DNA of 64,000 nt from DTU098 sp964498525 (lineage in GTDB: Bacteria; Bacillota; Desulfotomaculia; Desulfotomaculales; Pelotomaculaceae), in the NCBI GenBank assembly GCA_964498525.1, contig CAZCGU010000011.1:1-64000 (forward strand), written 5' to 3'. The position numbers and the translations under genes are program-made. Under the pieces are notes generated by a model. It saw only the letters and a list, made by a program, of their open reading frames with translations, had not been told where the DNA came from and ran no database searches. The stretch's first letter is position 1. Every line of letters begins with the position of its first letter. Shown here piece after piece: positions 46,139 to 55,103 of this stretch.

Positions 46139-46960
46139 GGGCAGGGTGAACACGGAACCGGCCGGCCCAAAGCGGAAGCGGGGGCCGAAAAGGGAGGCCA
46201 GGCGGGATATTACGGGCAGCCCCGTACAGTGATTGGCGGAGAGCAATTGCAAGTCCAGATCTTGCAGATAGGCAATGGTGGCTTCCAGCTGGGCGACCGG
46301 CGCCGGCCCCAGGTGGGTGCCGCCGATTATACCGTAAATCCGGCTGACGCCGGTTATTTTTCTGGCGTGCTGGATGATGTTCACCAGGCCGGCGTGGGCG
46401 CAGCCGAGGATAATCACCAGCCCTTCCGGGATGACGCAGTACAGGCTCAGATCATCGGCAAGGGGATCCGGTGAGATCTTTTTACCGTTTTCCAGGCAGT
46501 ACAGCCTGTTGTCCGTCTGTTCAAAGGTGGTTTCCCGGGGTACCTCACCGCTTACCCAGATCCCCGGTAACACTTCCCGGGGCTCCCCGGCAAGAACGAA
46601 ATCAGCCCCAAGGCTCTCAAGCTCCTTCCGGCAAAAGGGGATTCCGATATAACGGGGCCCTTCCGCGTAATGGGGGGCAAATAAAGCAGGGTGAGCGTAA
46701 ACAGGGAGACTGCCCCGGCAGCGCAGAAAAGCCCTCAAACCCCCCGTGTGGTCATAGTGGCCGTGGCTTAAGACCAGGGCCTCCACCTGTTTCAGATCCA
46801 GGCCCAGGGCAGTCGCGTTGGCCGGCAGGTTGCCCTGCTCCCCCGTATCAAAGAGGATTTTCCGGCCGTTTATCTCCAGATGCAGGGATAGGCCCCACTC
46901 ACCCACCAGGTTTTTAGGTATTCCCACGGTGTTTTCACATACTACGGTGACCTTGAGCAC
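46124..46960 (-). CDS. Metallo-beta-lactamase fold hydrolase
   Basis: 278 residues from GTG 46960 (AGGAGG 9 nt upstream). It has the metal-binding HGHYDHTGGL (about 65-74), GCAHAGLVNIIQHA and a late His (ANHC). The architecture, KVTVVCENTVGIPKNLVGEWGLSLHLE and then the MBL core, matches the family annotated as dihydropterin/beta-ribofuranosylaminobenzene 5'-phosphate synthase-like. The exact substrate is unknown. It is tail-to-tail with the activase gene. Confidence 0.88.
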   Translation of the reverse strand: MLKVTVVCENTVGIPKNLVGEWGLSLHLEINGRKILFDTGEQGNLPANATALGLDLKQVEALVLSHGHYDHTGGLRAFLRCRGSLPVYAHPALFAPHYAEGPRYIGIPFCRKELESLGADFVLAGEPREVLPGIWVSGEVPRETTFEQTDNRLYCLENGKKISPDPLADDLSLYCVIPEGLVIILGCAHAGLVNIIQHARKITGVSRIYGIIGGTHLGPAPVAQLEATIAYLQDLDLQLLSANHCTGLPVISRLASLFGPRFRFGPAGSVFTLPLQEE

Positions 46961-47268
46961 AGGTTTATAACCTCCTGATTATAGTAATTTTATCCTAAGC
47001 CTTGGGTAACTCCTTACCAGCTATTGAAAAAACCCATATTTACAACGAGTTAATGGCAGGTATTTGGCTCCGGATCTGTTTTATTCCGCCGGGCAGCGCC
47101 CCGGGGTGCGCCGCCCCCGCCTGCCGCGCCGTTAAATGCTGCCGCCGGCGCGTTTAAGTGGGAGCAATCCCTACTCATATTACTATTATTTTTACACCGG
47201 CAGCAAGTTAGGGGTCATTAAAGGAACATCAGGACTTCTGGTAGAAATAATTCAGGGGGGTGATAAAA
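46961..47268. other. Intergenic region with GC-rich patch
   Basis: No gene is seen. A GC-rich patch at about 47083-47155 contains self-complementary runs (GCGCCCCGGGGTGCGC) and could be strongly structured in RNA or be a repeat remnant. The ribosome binding site of the next gene (AGGGGGG) lies at its end. Confidence 0.4.
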
Positions 47269-47604
47269 ATGGATGAAATGTTGTTTAAGCGCCTTTTGCT
47301 GGCAGGGGAAGATGACGAAAATATTGAGGAACTGATCCGGATGGGTTATTTTAAGAAAATGAACGGAAGAATCCTCCAGACAGGACTATGCCGGGAAGAT
47401 ATGGGCCGTTTTATCGACGCCAAAAAGGCGCTCGTGTACGGGGCCGTTAAAGAACTGGGGAGTGCTGAAGACATGGACAGGGTTATGGAGATGGCCGGCC
47501 TGAAAGATTTTATAACCTTTGTTTTTGTTGCCGAAGAACTGGTGGGAGAGGGTAAATTTGTAAAGGATAAGGTAAAAAACGTTGTTTTAAAAGAAAAAGA
47601 CTGA
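47269..47604 (+). CDS. Hypothetical helical protein
   Basis: 111 residues from ATG 47269 (AGGGGGGTG 6 nt upstream). All-helical, charged sequence: MDEMLFKRLLLAGEDDENIEELIRMGYFKKMNGRILQTGLCREDMGRFIDAKKALVYG. No TM, signal or motif is seen. An MscS gene follows after about 107 nt. Function unknown. Confidence 0.65.
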   Translation: MDEMLFKRLLLAGEDDENIEELIRMGYFKKMNGRILQTGLCREDMGRFIDAKKALVYGAVKELGSAEDMDRVMEMAGLKDFITFVFVAEELVGEGKFVKDKVKNVVLKEKD

Positions 47605-47711
47605 CAGTTCAGTTGGGGGCCTGTTGAGGAGCTCGCTTTTACCATGAGCAGCAGGAAAATGATAATTTTACGTTATCAAAGCAAAACTAATGTTGCGAGG
47701 TGAAAGACACT

Positions 47712-48872
47712 TTGAACAGGCAGGAAATAACACAAAGAATAGAAATGTTTTTGGACCCCAAAAACCTCGAAGAACTTCTCGTTTGCTTGCTCCTCGCCCT
47801 GGTGGTCCTGACTGCCGCCTATGTCCTGATTAAAATAACGAACCGTATCCTGCCCAAGCTGCTCCGGGAAGGCGGCCGGGACCGGCCGGAAGGAGATGAC
47901 GCCGCGGCGGAACAGAACTTGCTATCCGACAGCATGATCCGTTCGGTGCGCATTTTACTTCAAACACTCGTTTTGTATGGGAGTTACTTTTTAGCAGCCG
48001 TTATTATACTGCAAATCTTCAATGTAAATATTATCCCCGCTGGGGATTTGCGATCCATCGGCACAAAAGTGCTTAAAATTATCGGCGTCCTGGTGGGAGC
48101 AAAGCTGCTCATCAATTTCGGCCGGCTGGCTGTAAAGCGGGTTTTTGAACGGCACCGGTTTAAAGATCACCCGACGGCGAGCCGCCGGGCGGAAACCCTG
48201 GAAGCGCTTCTGGACAACCTTTTGACCTACGTGGTGTTTTTCCTGGCCGGCGTCACCCTTCTGCAGATCTTCAATGTCAACACCGGAGCCATCCTGGCCA
48301 GCGCGGGGATCCTGGGCCTGGCTGTGGGTTTCGGCGCCCAGAGCCTGGTCAAGGATGTCATCAGTGGTTTTTTTATTGTTTTTGAAGATCAATTCGGTGT
48401 CGGTGACTATGTAATAATTGATGGCATTGAAGGTACGGTGGAGGAGATCGGCCTGCGCACCTGCAAGATTCGCCGCTATAAGGGCCAGTTGGAGGTACTG
48501 CCCAACGGGAGTATTAGCCGGGTGACCAACTACAACCGGGGGAATATCCTGGCAGTGGTTATCATCAGGATTGCTTACGGGGAAGACATCGACAGGGCCG
48601 TCGCCGTTTTGCAGGAGGAAAGCGAGGCCGCCTACAGGGACATGGAGTCCGTCCTGGAACCGCCCCGGGTGGAAGGCGTCATTGAACTGGCCGATTTTTC
48701 CGTCAATATCCGCGTTTCCGCCCCTGCCCTGCCGGCTAATCACTGGTCCGTGGAGCGCGAGTTGCGCCGCCGGTTCAAGTACGCCCTGGACCGGGCCGGC
48801 ATTGAGATTCCCTACCGGAGGCGGGTCCTGTGCCGGCGGGAAAAGGGGTTGCCGGGGGCAAAGGGCCTATAA
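47712..48872 (+). CDS. MscS-family mechanosensitive channel
   Basis: 386 residues from TTG 47712 (GAGGTG 9 nt upstream). There are three or more TMs: about 22-45, 85-110 and 165-190. The pore helix and beta domain carry the MscS signature GILGLAVGFGAQSLVKDVISGFFIVFEDQFGVGDYVIIDGIEGTVEEIGLRTCKIR (about 205-260) and LPNGSISRVTNYNRG. Its role is release of solutes on osmotic down-shock. It is larger than E. coli MscS because of extra N-terminal helices. Confidence 0.92.
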   Translation: MNRQEITQRIEMFLDPKNLEELLVCLLLALVVLTAAYVLIKITNRILPKLLREGGRDRPEGDDAAAEQNLLSDSMIRSVRILLQTLVLYGSYFLAAVIILQIFNVNIIPAGDLRSIGTKVLKIIGVLVGAKLLINFGRLAVKRVFERHRFKDHPTASRRAETLEALLDNLLTYVVFFLAGVTLLQIFNVNTGAILASAGILGLAVGFGAQSLVKDVISGFFIVFEDQFGVGDYVIIDGIEGTVEEIGLRTCKIRRYKGQLEVLPNGSISRVTNYNRGNILAVVIIRIAYGEDIDRAVAVLQEESEAAYRDMESVLEPPRVEGVIELADFSVNIRVSAPALPANHWSVERELRRRFKYALDRAGIEIPYRRRVLCRREKGLPGAKGL

Positions 48873-48891
48873 AAAAAAGGGGGAAAGGGGG

Positions 48892-48920
48892 TGGGACAAG
48901 GGACCTGTCCCCCTGTCCCA
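48892..48920. repeat. Nested palindrome of the GGGACA...TGTCCC type
   Basis: TGGGACA (48892-48898) pairs with TGTCCCA (48914-48920), and inside it GGGAC (48900-48904) pairs with GTCCC (48907-48911). It sits between the MscS stop and the YjbQ start. Repeats of this look are scattered in some Firmicutes genomes and may act as mobile palindromic elements; no second copy was found in this window. Confidence 0.55.
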
Positions 48921-48961
48921 GGAAGGCCGGAAACGATACTAAGGGGAAGGTGGATCAAGGT

Positions 48962-49375
48962 TTGAAAACTCACACGAAATATCTCTGGTTTAACACTTCC
49001 AAACGCAGGGAGTATCTCAACATAACCGGGGAGGTGGAGGGAGCTTTAAGGGAAAGCGGAATCCAGGAGGGCATGATCCTGGTTTCGGCAATGCACATCA
49101 CAGCCGGCGTGTATGTTAACGACGCTGAACCGGGCATAATCCAGGATATTGACGAAATGCTGGATCGGCTGGCTCCCTTCGGCAAATCCTACCTCCACCA
49201 CCGGACCGGCGAGGACAACGGAGACGCTCACTTAAAGAGCCTGCTGGCCCACCATCAGGTAATTATACCTGTAACAAAGGGCAAGTTGGATTTCGGACCC
49301 TGGCAGCAGGTCTATTATGCCGAGTTCGACGGCCGGAGAAAAAAAAGGGTGGTAATCAAGGTGCTGGGTGAATAA
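48962..49375 (+). CDS. yjbQ: YjbQ/UPF0047 family protein
   Basis: 137 residues from TTG 48962; a GTG at 48950 is also possible. The family signatures are plain: SAMHITAGVYVNDAEPGIIQDIDEMLDRLAP, HHRTGEDNGDAHLKSLLAHHQVIIPV and LDFGPWQQVYYAEFDG. Some members make thiamine phosphate in vitro or relieve thiamine need, but the true function is unsettled. It is preceded by a palindrome, so it is probably transcribed apart from the MscS gene. Confidence 0.9.
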   Translation: MKTHTKYLWFNTSKRREYLNITGEVEGALRESGIQEGMILVSAMHITAGVYVNDAEPGIIQDIDEMLDRLAPFGKSYLHHRTGEDNGDAHLKSLLAHHQVIIPVTKGKLDFGPWQQVYYAEFDGRRKKRVVIKVLGE

Positions 49376-49497
49376 AACAACAAAGAACAGCACCCGGGCC
49401 GGTTGGTTGCCGGTCTTAAATCCCTTCAGGCAAATTGTCCTTTTAGTTTAACCGGGCCGGCAGATGCGGTCTGTTATCTTGCGGGGGAGTGATTTTT

Positions 49498-50616
49498 GTG
49501 GGGCATATTATGGACGCCAGGGAGGAGGTTTACAGGGCCCTGGCTGAGCGTTTGAACAGGAACCCGGTGGGGGCGCCTGTAAATGATGTTTTGCTGGATA
49601 TTCTGCACCGGCTTTATACCGGCAGCGAAGCCCTGGTGGGCAGTAAGTTTCCGTTGGCGCCGATGACCCTGGAGAAGCTTGCCGGCGTTACCGGCGTCAA
49701 AAAAGAAACCCTGGGTGCGCTGCTGGAAAATATGGCCAGGAAAGGGCTGGTGCTGGATTTCCCCCGCCGGGACAGGACGCTTTACATGCTGGCCCCCATG
49801 GTCATCGGGTTTTTTGAGTACACCTTCATGCGGGTCAGGGACGGGGTAAACATGAAGGAACTGGCTGAACTCTTTGAAATATATTTTAAAAGACCGGAAG
49901 TAAGGGATGAACTTTTTGGCGGGGAAACGAAGGTCTTCCGAACCCTGGCCTACGAAAAAGTGATTGCGGCCGCTGTGGAAACCGAGGTTTTAGACTACGA
50001 AAGGGCTTCCCAAATTATCCGGGAGTCCGGCGGCGGGGCCGTCTCAATGTGCTCCTGCCGGCATAAGGCTGCTCATCTGGGCAAGGCCTGCAACGCCCCG
50101 GTGGATGTCTGTACTTCCCTGGGTAACAGCGCCCAATGGATAGTGCGCCGCGGCCTGGGCCGGCCGGCTACAGTGGATGAACTGCTGCGGGTTCTGGACC
50201 GGGCCGAAAAAGCAGGGCTGGTCCACCTGGGGGATAATGTTCTTAATCATCCCGCCTTTATCTGCCATTGCTGCGGGTGCTGCTGCCAGGTCCTCAGCTC
50301 CATGAAAGAAACCGGCAAACTTCATGCCACACCCAGTAATTTTGTTCCTGTAGTGGGCGGGGAGCGGGAAGAAGCAACTTGTACCGGCTGCGGCGCCTGC
50401 GCCGAAAGCTGCCCCGTTCAGGCCCTGACCATGGGTGGGGCCGGGGGAATAAAAAAACCTGTTGTAAACGAAGAGATGTGCATCGGCTGCGGTGTGTGCG
50501 CTGCTGCCTGCGGGGCGGGCTTTATCAGGATGTTCCGCAGGTCCGGCCTAACGCGCCCCCCCGGGGATAAGAGGGAGCAGCTAAAACGCATAGCCCGGGA
50601 AAAGGGGAGGGCTTGA
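49498..50616 (+). CDS. Four-Cys-cluster ferredoxin-like protein with helical N-terminus
   Basis: 372 residues from GTG 49498 (GGGGGAG 8 nt upstream). Residues 1-100 look like a winged-helix or small helical domain (PMTLEKLAGVTGVKKETLGALLENMARKGLVLD). Then come Cys-rich segments: SMCSCRHKAAHLGKACNAPVDVC (about 183-205), FICHCCGCCCQVL (about 258-270), and two C-terminal [4Fe-4S] motifs, CTGCGACAESCPVQAL (about 298-313) and CIGCGVCAAACGAG (about 330-343). This layout is known from anaerobes as 4Fe-4S binding proteins of unknown role. A regulatory or electron-transfer role is possible. It is followed by the convergent amidohydrolase gene. Confidence 0.8.
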   Translation: MGHIMDAREEVYRALAERLNRNPVGAPVNDVLLDILHRLYTGSEALVGSKFPLAPMTLEKLAGVTGVKKETLGALLENMARKGLVLDFPRRDRTLYMLAPMVIGFFEYTFMRVRDGVNMKELAELFEIYFKRPEVRDELFGGETKVFRTLAYEKVIAAAVETEVLDYERASQIIRESGGGAVSMCSCRHKAAHLGKACNAPVDVCTSLGNSAQWIVRRGLGRPATVDELLRVLDRAEKAGLVHLGDNVLNHPAFICHCCGCCCQVLSSMKETGKLHATPSNFVPVVGGEREEATCTGCGACAESCPVQALTMGGAGGIKKPVVNEEMCIGCGVCAAACGAGFIRMFRRSGLTRPPGDKREQLKRIAREKGRA

Positions 50617-50729
50617 ACAGGCGCCGGCAACAAATACAACCTTAAATCCACTTAATTAAAGTGATATTTCAGGCTTCCTTAACTGTCATAATTGACTTGA
50701 TTTCTTTACTATTATGCCTTACGGACTTT

Positions 50730-51446
50730 TTAGGCGCCAAGTAGTTCCAGCAGGTTTTCGGCGAGAATTTTTTTCAGGGCCTTGCCGGAAAAGGCACGTT
50801 CAATTTTATGGCGTTCGTAGGAGGGATCCCCAAAGGGGTAGTCGCTGCCGAAGAGGATCCGGCCGGCTCCATAATCACCGGCGAAATCAACAATTTCTTC
50901 TATCCCGGCCAATGCTGTGTCTACAAACACGGTAGGGTTTTCAAACAGGTCCGCCCGTTTCAGGCGGTAATACCCCCCGTTCAAACCGCCCATGTGCGGG
51001 ATGATAATTACCGTACGCCCGTTTATCCTTTCAATTAGTTCCAGGGTGTAGTGAAATTCCTCTTCCAGGATAACCGGAAGTTGGAGACTGCAGACAGTTT
51101 CAATAAATACCTCGCATTCCTTTGTATCGTACAGATACTCCGGTTCGTCCGGGTGGCGGTGCCACTTTACGCCCGTAAAGGAATCACCCGGCGGCGCAAA
51201 ATCATTCCAGACAAACCAGTAGGCAAATAATTGTTCGGATATGAGCGATTCCAGGTAGTCATGGACTCTCTGCCGGGATTCGCGGTAGTAATTGCTGTCA
51301 ATAAACTTCCGGTCATAGCGATCATAGATTTCTTCAACTGGGGAGAACAGCACACCCCCGGTAATTTTCCCCTCACCCCACGCGGAATGCAGCATTTCGT
51401 AAGGCAGGGTTAGACCGCAATGAGCGTGGGAATCAAGTGCCAGCAC
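50730..51446 (-). CDS. Amidohydrolase-2 family TIM barrel
   Basis: 238 residues from GTG 51446 (GGGGAGGAGGCGG upstream). Metal-site pattern: LDSHAHCG at the start (HxH), LPVILEEEFHYT, VIIIPHMGG (His) and ILFGSDYPFGDPSYE (Asp) near the end, as in ACMSD-like amidohydrolases. It would be a hydrolase or decarboxylase of a small acid or ring compound. The substrate is unknown. The protein is shorter than average, but the key metal ligands appear present. Confidence 0.8.
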   Translation of the reverse strand: MLALDSHAHCGLTLPYEMLHSAWGEGKITGGVLFSPVEEIYDRYDRKFIDSNYYRESRQRVHDYLESLISEQLFAYWFVWNDFAPPGDSFTGVKWHRHPDEPEYLYDTKECEVFIETVCSLQLPVILEEEFHYTLELIERINGRTVIIIPHMGGLNGGYYRLKRADLFENPTVFVDTALAGIEEIVDFAGDYGAGRILFGSDYPFGDPSYERHKIERAFSGKALKKILAENLLELLGA

Positions 51447-51560
51447 AATTGTCCGCCTCCTCCCCAGGATCCCGAAATTCGTTTTTCGGCCAAATTGCCT
51501 CGATATTGTTATCATAATATGCGTTCTATGGTTTGTCCACCGGGAGTTTCCAGTAATTAT

Positions 51561-52133
51561 CTAATTACTGTTCAATTCTTCTTTGGGCGGTATTTGAATC
51601 ACCAATCCCCTGATTAGATCTTCCCTTTTCATTTTGTTGTAATCAATTAATTTTTGGTAATAGCTCCCATCTCCGTAAAAACGCTGGCAAATATCCCACC
51701 AGGTATCACCGGTCACTGCGGTATATGCCCTGGACGGCGCTGCGGCTGCGCTGGAAGCGTTATTTGAATTGTTTTGTTCGTTCAGGCCAGTTTCCTCGGA
51801 AGTTGCCGGGGAACCGGCACCTTCTTGTTCCGGAAGGGGAGGGTTTGATTGAAAAACTATCTGTTCGTAAGCTTCCAGCTGTTTGCTGAGCCCTGCGATT
51901 CGGCGGTCAAGGGAATGATATAGCCAGCCGAAAACTGAAAACAGAACCAGATTAAGAACCACATAAAAAAAAACGATATAGGTTATGGGGTCGACCGTAT
52001 TCTTTCGCCCCGCCCGGCGTTGCATGACCGGAAGATCCTGTGAACCGGACAGACCCCCTTTAATTCCGTCAGTGTTATGCCCTCGATTAAATGGAATTAA
52101 TCTTTTGTCACCATCTCTCATAAAATTCACCAT
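51561..52133 (-). CDS. Membrane-anchored LysM protein
   Basis: 190 residues. One TM at about 47-68 (ITYIVFFYVVLNLVLFSVFGWLYHSL), then a coiled segment (SLDRRIAGLSKQLEAYEQIVF), a Pro/Ser/Asn-rich linker, and a C-terminal LysM domain (TAVTGDTWWDICQRFYGDGSYYQKLIDYN...LIRGLVIQIPP), which binds peptidoglycan. The start could be 52133 or the ATG at 52121. Probably a cell-wall-attached protein. Confidence 0.85.
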   Translation of the reverse strand: MVNFMRDGDKRLIPFNRGHNTDGIKGGLSGSQDLPVMQRRAGRKNTVDPITYIVFFYVVLNLVLFSVFGWLYHSLDRRIAGLSKQLEAYEQIVFQSNPPLPEQEGAGSPATSEETGLNEQNNSNNASSAAAAPSRAYTAVTGDTWWDICQRFYGDGSYYQKLIDYNKMKREDLIRGLVIQIPPKEELNSN

Positions 52134-52347
52134 CCCCGGAATTTAAATCAGGCTGAGATTTCAAGCTGTAAAACGTCTTATCTATAAAAATTCGTCGGGT
52201 ACCAGAAATAACCTTTAAGGAATAAAAAAAAGTGGCTTTTTCGGGCAATATGTAATTGAAATAATATAATGTCTTGGAAGGAAATGGTATGGAGAATATC
52301 GAATGCTATTATACCTATAATTGTTAATAGAAGGGGTAAGATCTAAA

Positions 52348-52692
52348 ATGGGGGATTTGGTGCGCATTGCGAAAATCGAAGCTGATATCCCGAGTGAGAG
52401 GGAGGACAAAGATTCAGCCGGGGCCGGAAGGTTTCAGAGCCGGGCTTTGATTCCCACTGTCGATATCTACACGGCTAAAATTTTTTTTAATTTTACCCAG
52501 AAAATTGTTGAAGAAGCGGTGGACCGGCGCGTTTCCCGCCTGGAAGAGAAGATCAAGGACAGGGATCAGGAGATTATGAGGTCTATCCGTAAATTGCAAG
52601 CCGGGTTGGTGATGCAGCAACAGAATAAAATCGCGGCGCTGCCGTGGTGGAGAAAGCTATTCAGCCGGAGGGCTGTAAAAGGGGGAAAGTGA
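52348..52692 (+). CDS. Hypothetical coiled protein
   Basis: 114 residues from ATG 52348 (GAAGGGG about 10 nt upstream). The second half is a charged helix: NFTQKIVEEAVDRRVSRLEEKIKDRDQEIMRSIRKLQ. The C-terminus has WWRKLFSRRAVKGGK, an aromatic/basic patch that could touch the membrane. No family is recognised; the look is that of a MerR-tail or anti-repressor-like small protein. Confidence 0.6.
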   Translation: MGDLVRIAKIEADIPSEREDKDSAGAGRFQSRALIPTVDIYTAKIFFNFTQKIVEEAVDRRVSRLEEKIKDRDQEIMRSIRKLQAGLVMQQQNKIAALPWWRKLFSRRAVKGGK

Positions 52693-53172
52693 ATTTACTG
52701 CCATTGGAATGCGGCCGGCAACCGTATTGCTTAACTAAAAAAAATGAGCACTCCGGCAGGCGCTCTTTCAGGTGAATGAATCGTTTTCACAACACCGGAC
52801 TAAAATTGGATATACCCCCACACAACACATGCAAGAGCCAGTTTAAATCAAACGACCCGGCAAATTGACCGTTTCCTGACTCAATTACAGTATTCAACAT
52901 TATTCCAGAGAATCCTGCCGCCTTGCTTAAATATTTAGATAATTCATTGGGGAGTCCCACCCTGGTCCGGGCTGCCCGAAAGTTGTAATAGTTGCCGCTC
53001 CCCGCGTGTGCAGCGGCTATTTTCATGTTTACGCATAAAAGAAGGAAATCCCGGGGCCTTCATCAAATCTTGTTATAATTGCGAGAAATTGACCTTCAAT
53101 ATTTAGCGCCGTTTAAGGAAACCATGTAGATATCAGCAAACTTATTTTCCTGCACCGGGGTGACTGACTTTC
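52693..53172. other. 480-bp region without a supported gene
   Basis: A weak hairpin (GAGCACTCC...GGCGCTCTTTC, near 52746-52774) may end the upstream gene. The minus frame 52787-53026 (79 codons) has an ATG but no ribosome binding site and no family match, so I leave it out. TATAAT at about 53074-53079 is a possible -10 for the K+ transporter gene. Confidence 0.45.
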
Positions 53173-54555
53173 GTGAAAAACAAGGGACCTTTATTCATCC
53201 GGGATCTCAAAAAAAACCGCGTGCAGATTACACCGGTTCAATTAATTGTCATGGGATACCTGGCTTTTGCTGTCCTGGGAACAGTCTTACTGAGCCTGCC
53301 TTTCTCCCTGCGGCCGGAAGTCCGGCTCAGTTTCATTGACGCCCTGTTTACGGCAACCAGCGCCGTCAGCGTAACCGGTCTTACCGTGGTCAGCACGCCT
53401 GAAACCTTTAGCCTGGCGGGTATAACAATTTTAGCATTTTTGTTTCAAATCGGGGGCATCGGCATTATGACCCTGGGTACTCTCATTTATGTCCTGAGGG
53501 GCAGTCAGGTTAGTCTGCGGGAGAGACTGATGATCAGGGCGGACCAAAACCAGCAGAACCTGCAGGGGATGGTTATGCTGATGCTGTTCATTCTAAAAGT
53601 GGCCATTGCCTTTGAGATTTTGGGCTCCTTCATCCTGACCATGCATTTCTGGCAGGACTATCAGATGCCCCTGGTAAAGGCCCTGGGCCTGGGTGTTTTC
53701 CATAGCATTTCGGGGTTTACCAATACCGGATTTGATTTGTTTGGAAACAGCTTGCAGGGCTTTGGGCAGGACTATCTGGTCCAGGCTGTGATTGGCTTTT
53801 TGCTCCTGGCCGGGGCCATAGGTTTTCCGGTGATCCTGGAAGTATACTCCTATGTTGTTACCCGTTTCAGGGGGAAAAGGTTCAAGTTTTCCCTTTATAC
53901 CAAGCTCACTGTCAGCACTTTTGCCCTCTTACTGGCAGCGGGCTTTTTGGCTGTGTTTTTGATCGAAATGCCGGCTTCCCTGGAAGGACTCCCCTGGTCC
54001 CAAAAGTTATCTGTTGCCTTTTTCCAGTCCCTGACAACACGAAGCAGCGGCTTCAGCACCATCGACATCGGTCTTTTACAGGGTACGACCCTCGTATTCC
54101 TGTGCTTTTTAATGTTCATCGGGGCATCTCCCAGCAGTTGCGGCGGCGGGATCCGGACCACCACTTTAGCCGTGATGGCCCTGAGCGTGGCGGGCGCTTT
54201 GCGGGGCCGGACCCGGATCAAGGTGTTTCGCCGGGAGCTGTACCAGGAGGATGTGATGAAGGCCTATATCGTTTTCTTTGTAGCCGCCATGCTGGTATTC
54301 GGGGCCGTTATTTTACTTATGGCCAGGGAATCCTTCACTTTAATGGAGGTACTTTTTGAGGTCTGTTCTGCTTTCGGTACCACCGGACTTTCCCTGGGGA
54401 TAACCGGGAAACTGAGCACCCTGGGTAAAGCTGTGATTATTCTTCTTATGTTTATCGGGCGCATTGGAATTGTATCCCTTTTATTGTTCTTTCAGCAGAA
54501 GCGTCCGGCGGACGGCTACCATTTTGTCAAAGAGCATATTATCATCGGTCAGTGA
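53173..54555 (+). CDS. TrkH/KtrB-family potassium uptake subunit
   Basis: 460 residues from GTG 53173. Four pore-loop repeats contain the selectivity-filter-type segments TATSAVSVTGLTVVS (about 60), HSISGFTNTGFDLFG (about 180), TTRSSGFSTIDIG (about 290) and CSAFGTTGLSLGIT (about 400). Basic M2D-like helices (GGIRTTTLA, RGRTRIKVFRRELYQEDV) fit KtrB/TrkH. The C-terminus ends HFVKEHIIIGQ. It needs a KtrA/TrkA RCK partner, which is not in the adjacent genes. Confidence 0.93.
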   Translation: MKNKGPLFIRDLKKNRVQITPVQLIVMGYLAFAVLGTVLLSLPFSLRPEVRLSFIDALFTATSAVSVTGLTVVSTPETFSLAGITILAFLFQIGGIGIMTLGTLIYVLRGSQVSLRERLMIRADQNQQNLQGMVMLMLFILKVAIAFEILGSFILTMHFWQDYQMPLVKALGLGVFHSISGFTNTGFDLFGNSLQGFGQDYLVQAVIGFLLLAGAIGFPVILEVYSYVVTRFRGKRFKFSLYTKLTVSTFALLLAAGFLAVFLIEMPASLEGLPWSQKLSVAFFQSLTTRSSGFSTIDIGLLQGTTLVFLCFLMFIGASPSSCGGGIRTTTLAVMALSVAGALRGRTRIKVFRRELYQEDVMKAYIVFFVAAMLVFGAVILLMARESFTLMEVLFEVCSAFGTTGLSLGITGKLSTLGKAVIILLMFIGRIGIVSLLLFFQQKRPADGYHFVKEHIIIGQ

Positions 54556-54868
54556 TTGCCAGGCGCCTGCTTTTGCCTTAAGGGCGGGCTTGCTGGCCGG
54601 GCTCAAGGGTATAATTCAATTTACCCGGCCCGGGTTTAAAGCCGTGTTCCAGTCTAATAAAAATTGCAGCCCGGCCCTGTTCTTTCGGCCGGGTTCGGGT
54701 TCAGGCGCATCCTTAACAGGGCTTTGCATTTCATGTATAATATAAAAAGTTAGCAGGCTAAAAAACCTGTGCAACGTTGTTTGTAAACTTACGTTTAGGG
54801 TCCGGGTTAATAATTGTTTAATATTTTGGTAATAATTTCGTCCAAAATCCTGGTTAGAATAACTGAAC

Positions 54869-54913
54869 GAAACTGGTTTTTGCCAGGGCAACCATGCTGC
54901 CCCTCAGTTTTTT
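54869..54913 (+). terminator. Terminator-like hairpin upstream of dnaJ-like gene
   Basis: AACTG...GGGCA (about 54869-54889) pairs with TGCCC...CAGTT (about 54897-54911), with an internal loop, followed by TTTTTT. It lies about 190 nt before the DnaJ start and could be an attenuator of that operon or the end of a small RNA. Confidence 0.5.
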
Positions 54914-54934
54914 GCCCCATAACATTGGACCAGT

Positions 54935-54999
54935 GCAGTGTTGCTAAATCCCCCGGGCACAGCGGAGCGCAGTGTTGCTAAATCCCCCGGGCACAGCGG
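54935..54999. repeat. 31-bp direct repeat, two copies
   Basis: GCAGTGTTGCTAAATCCCCC and the next 11 bases (GGGCACAGCGG) occur twice, at 54935-54965 and 54969-54999, separated by 3 bp (period 34). Each copy holds the palindrome CCCCCGGG. Located in the leader of the dnaJ-like gene. Confidence 0.85.
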
Positions 55000-55103
55000 G
55001 CCCGGGCGGACCTTTGTTCTAAGGCAGTAAGACCAGCCCGGGCAAATTTGTTTGATTTGATCTCCGGCACAGGCTTACGGTTATAAAGGGATGGTGATCA
55101 ACA

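Noticed and set aside
47083..47155. GC-rich patch as a transferred island or RNA gene
   Set aside because: Too short; only self-complementary runs without a recognised structure.
52787..53026. 79-codon minus frame
   Set aside because: No ribosome binding site and no recognisable product; the upstream region looks like the K+ transporter promoter area.
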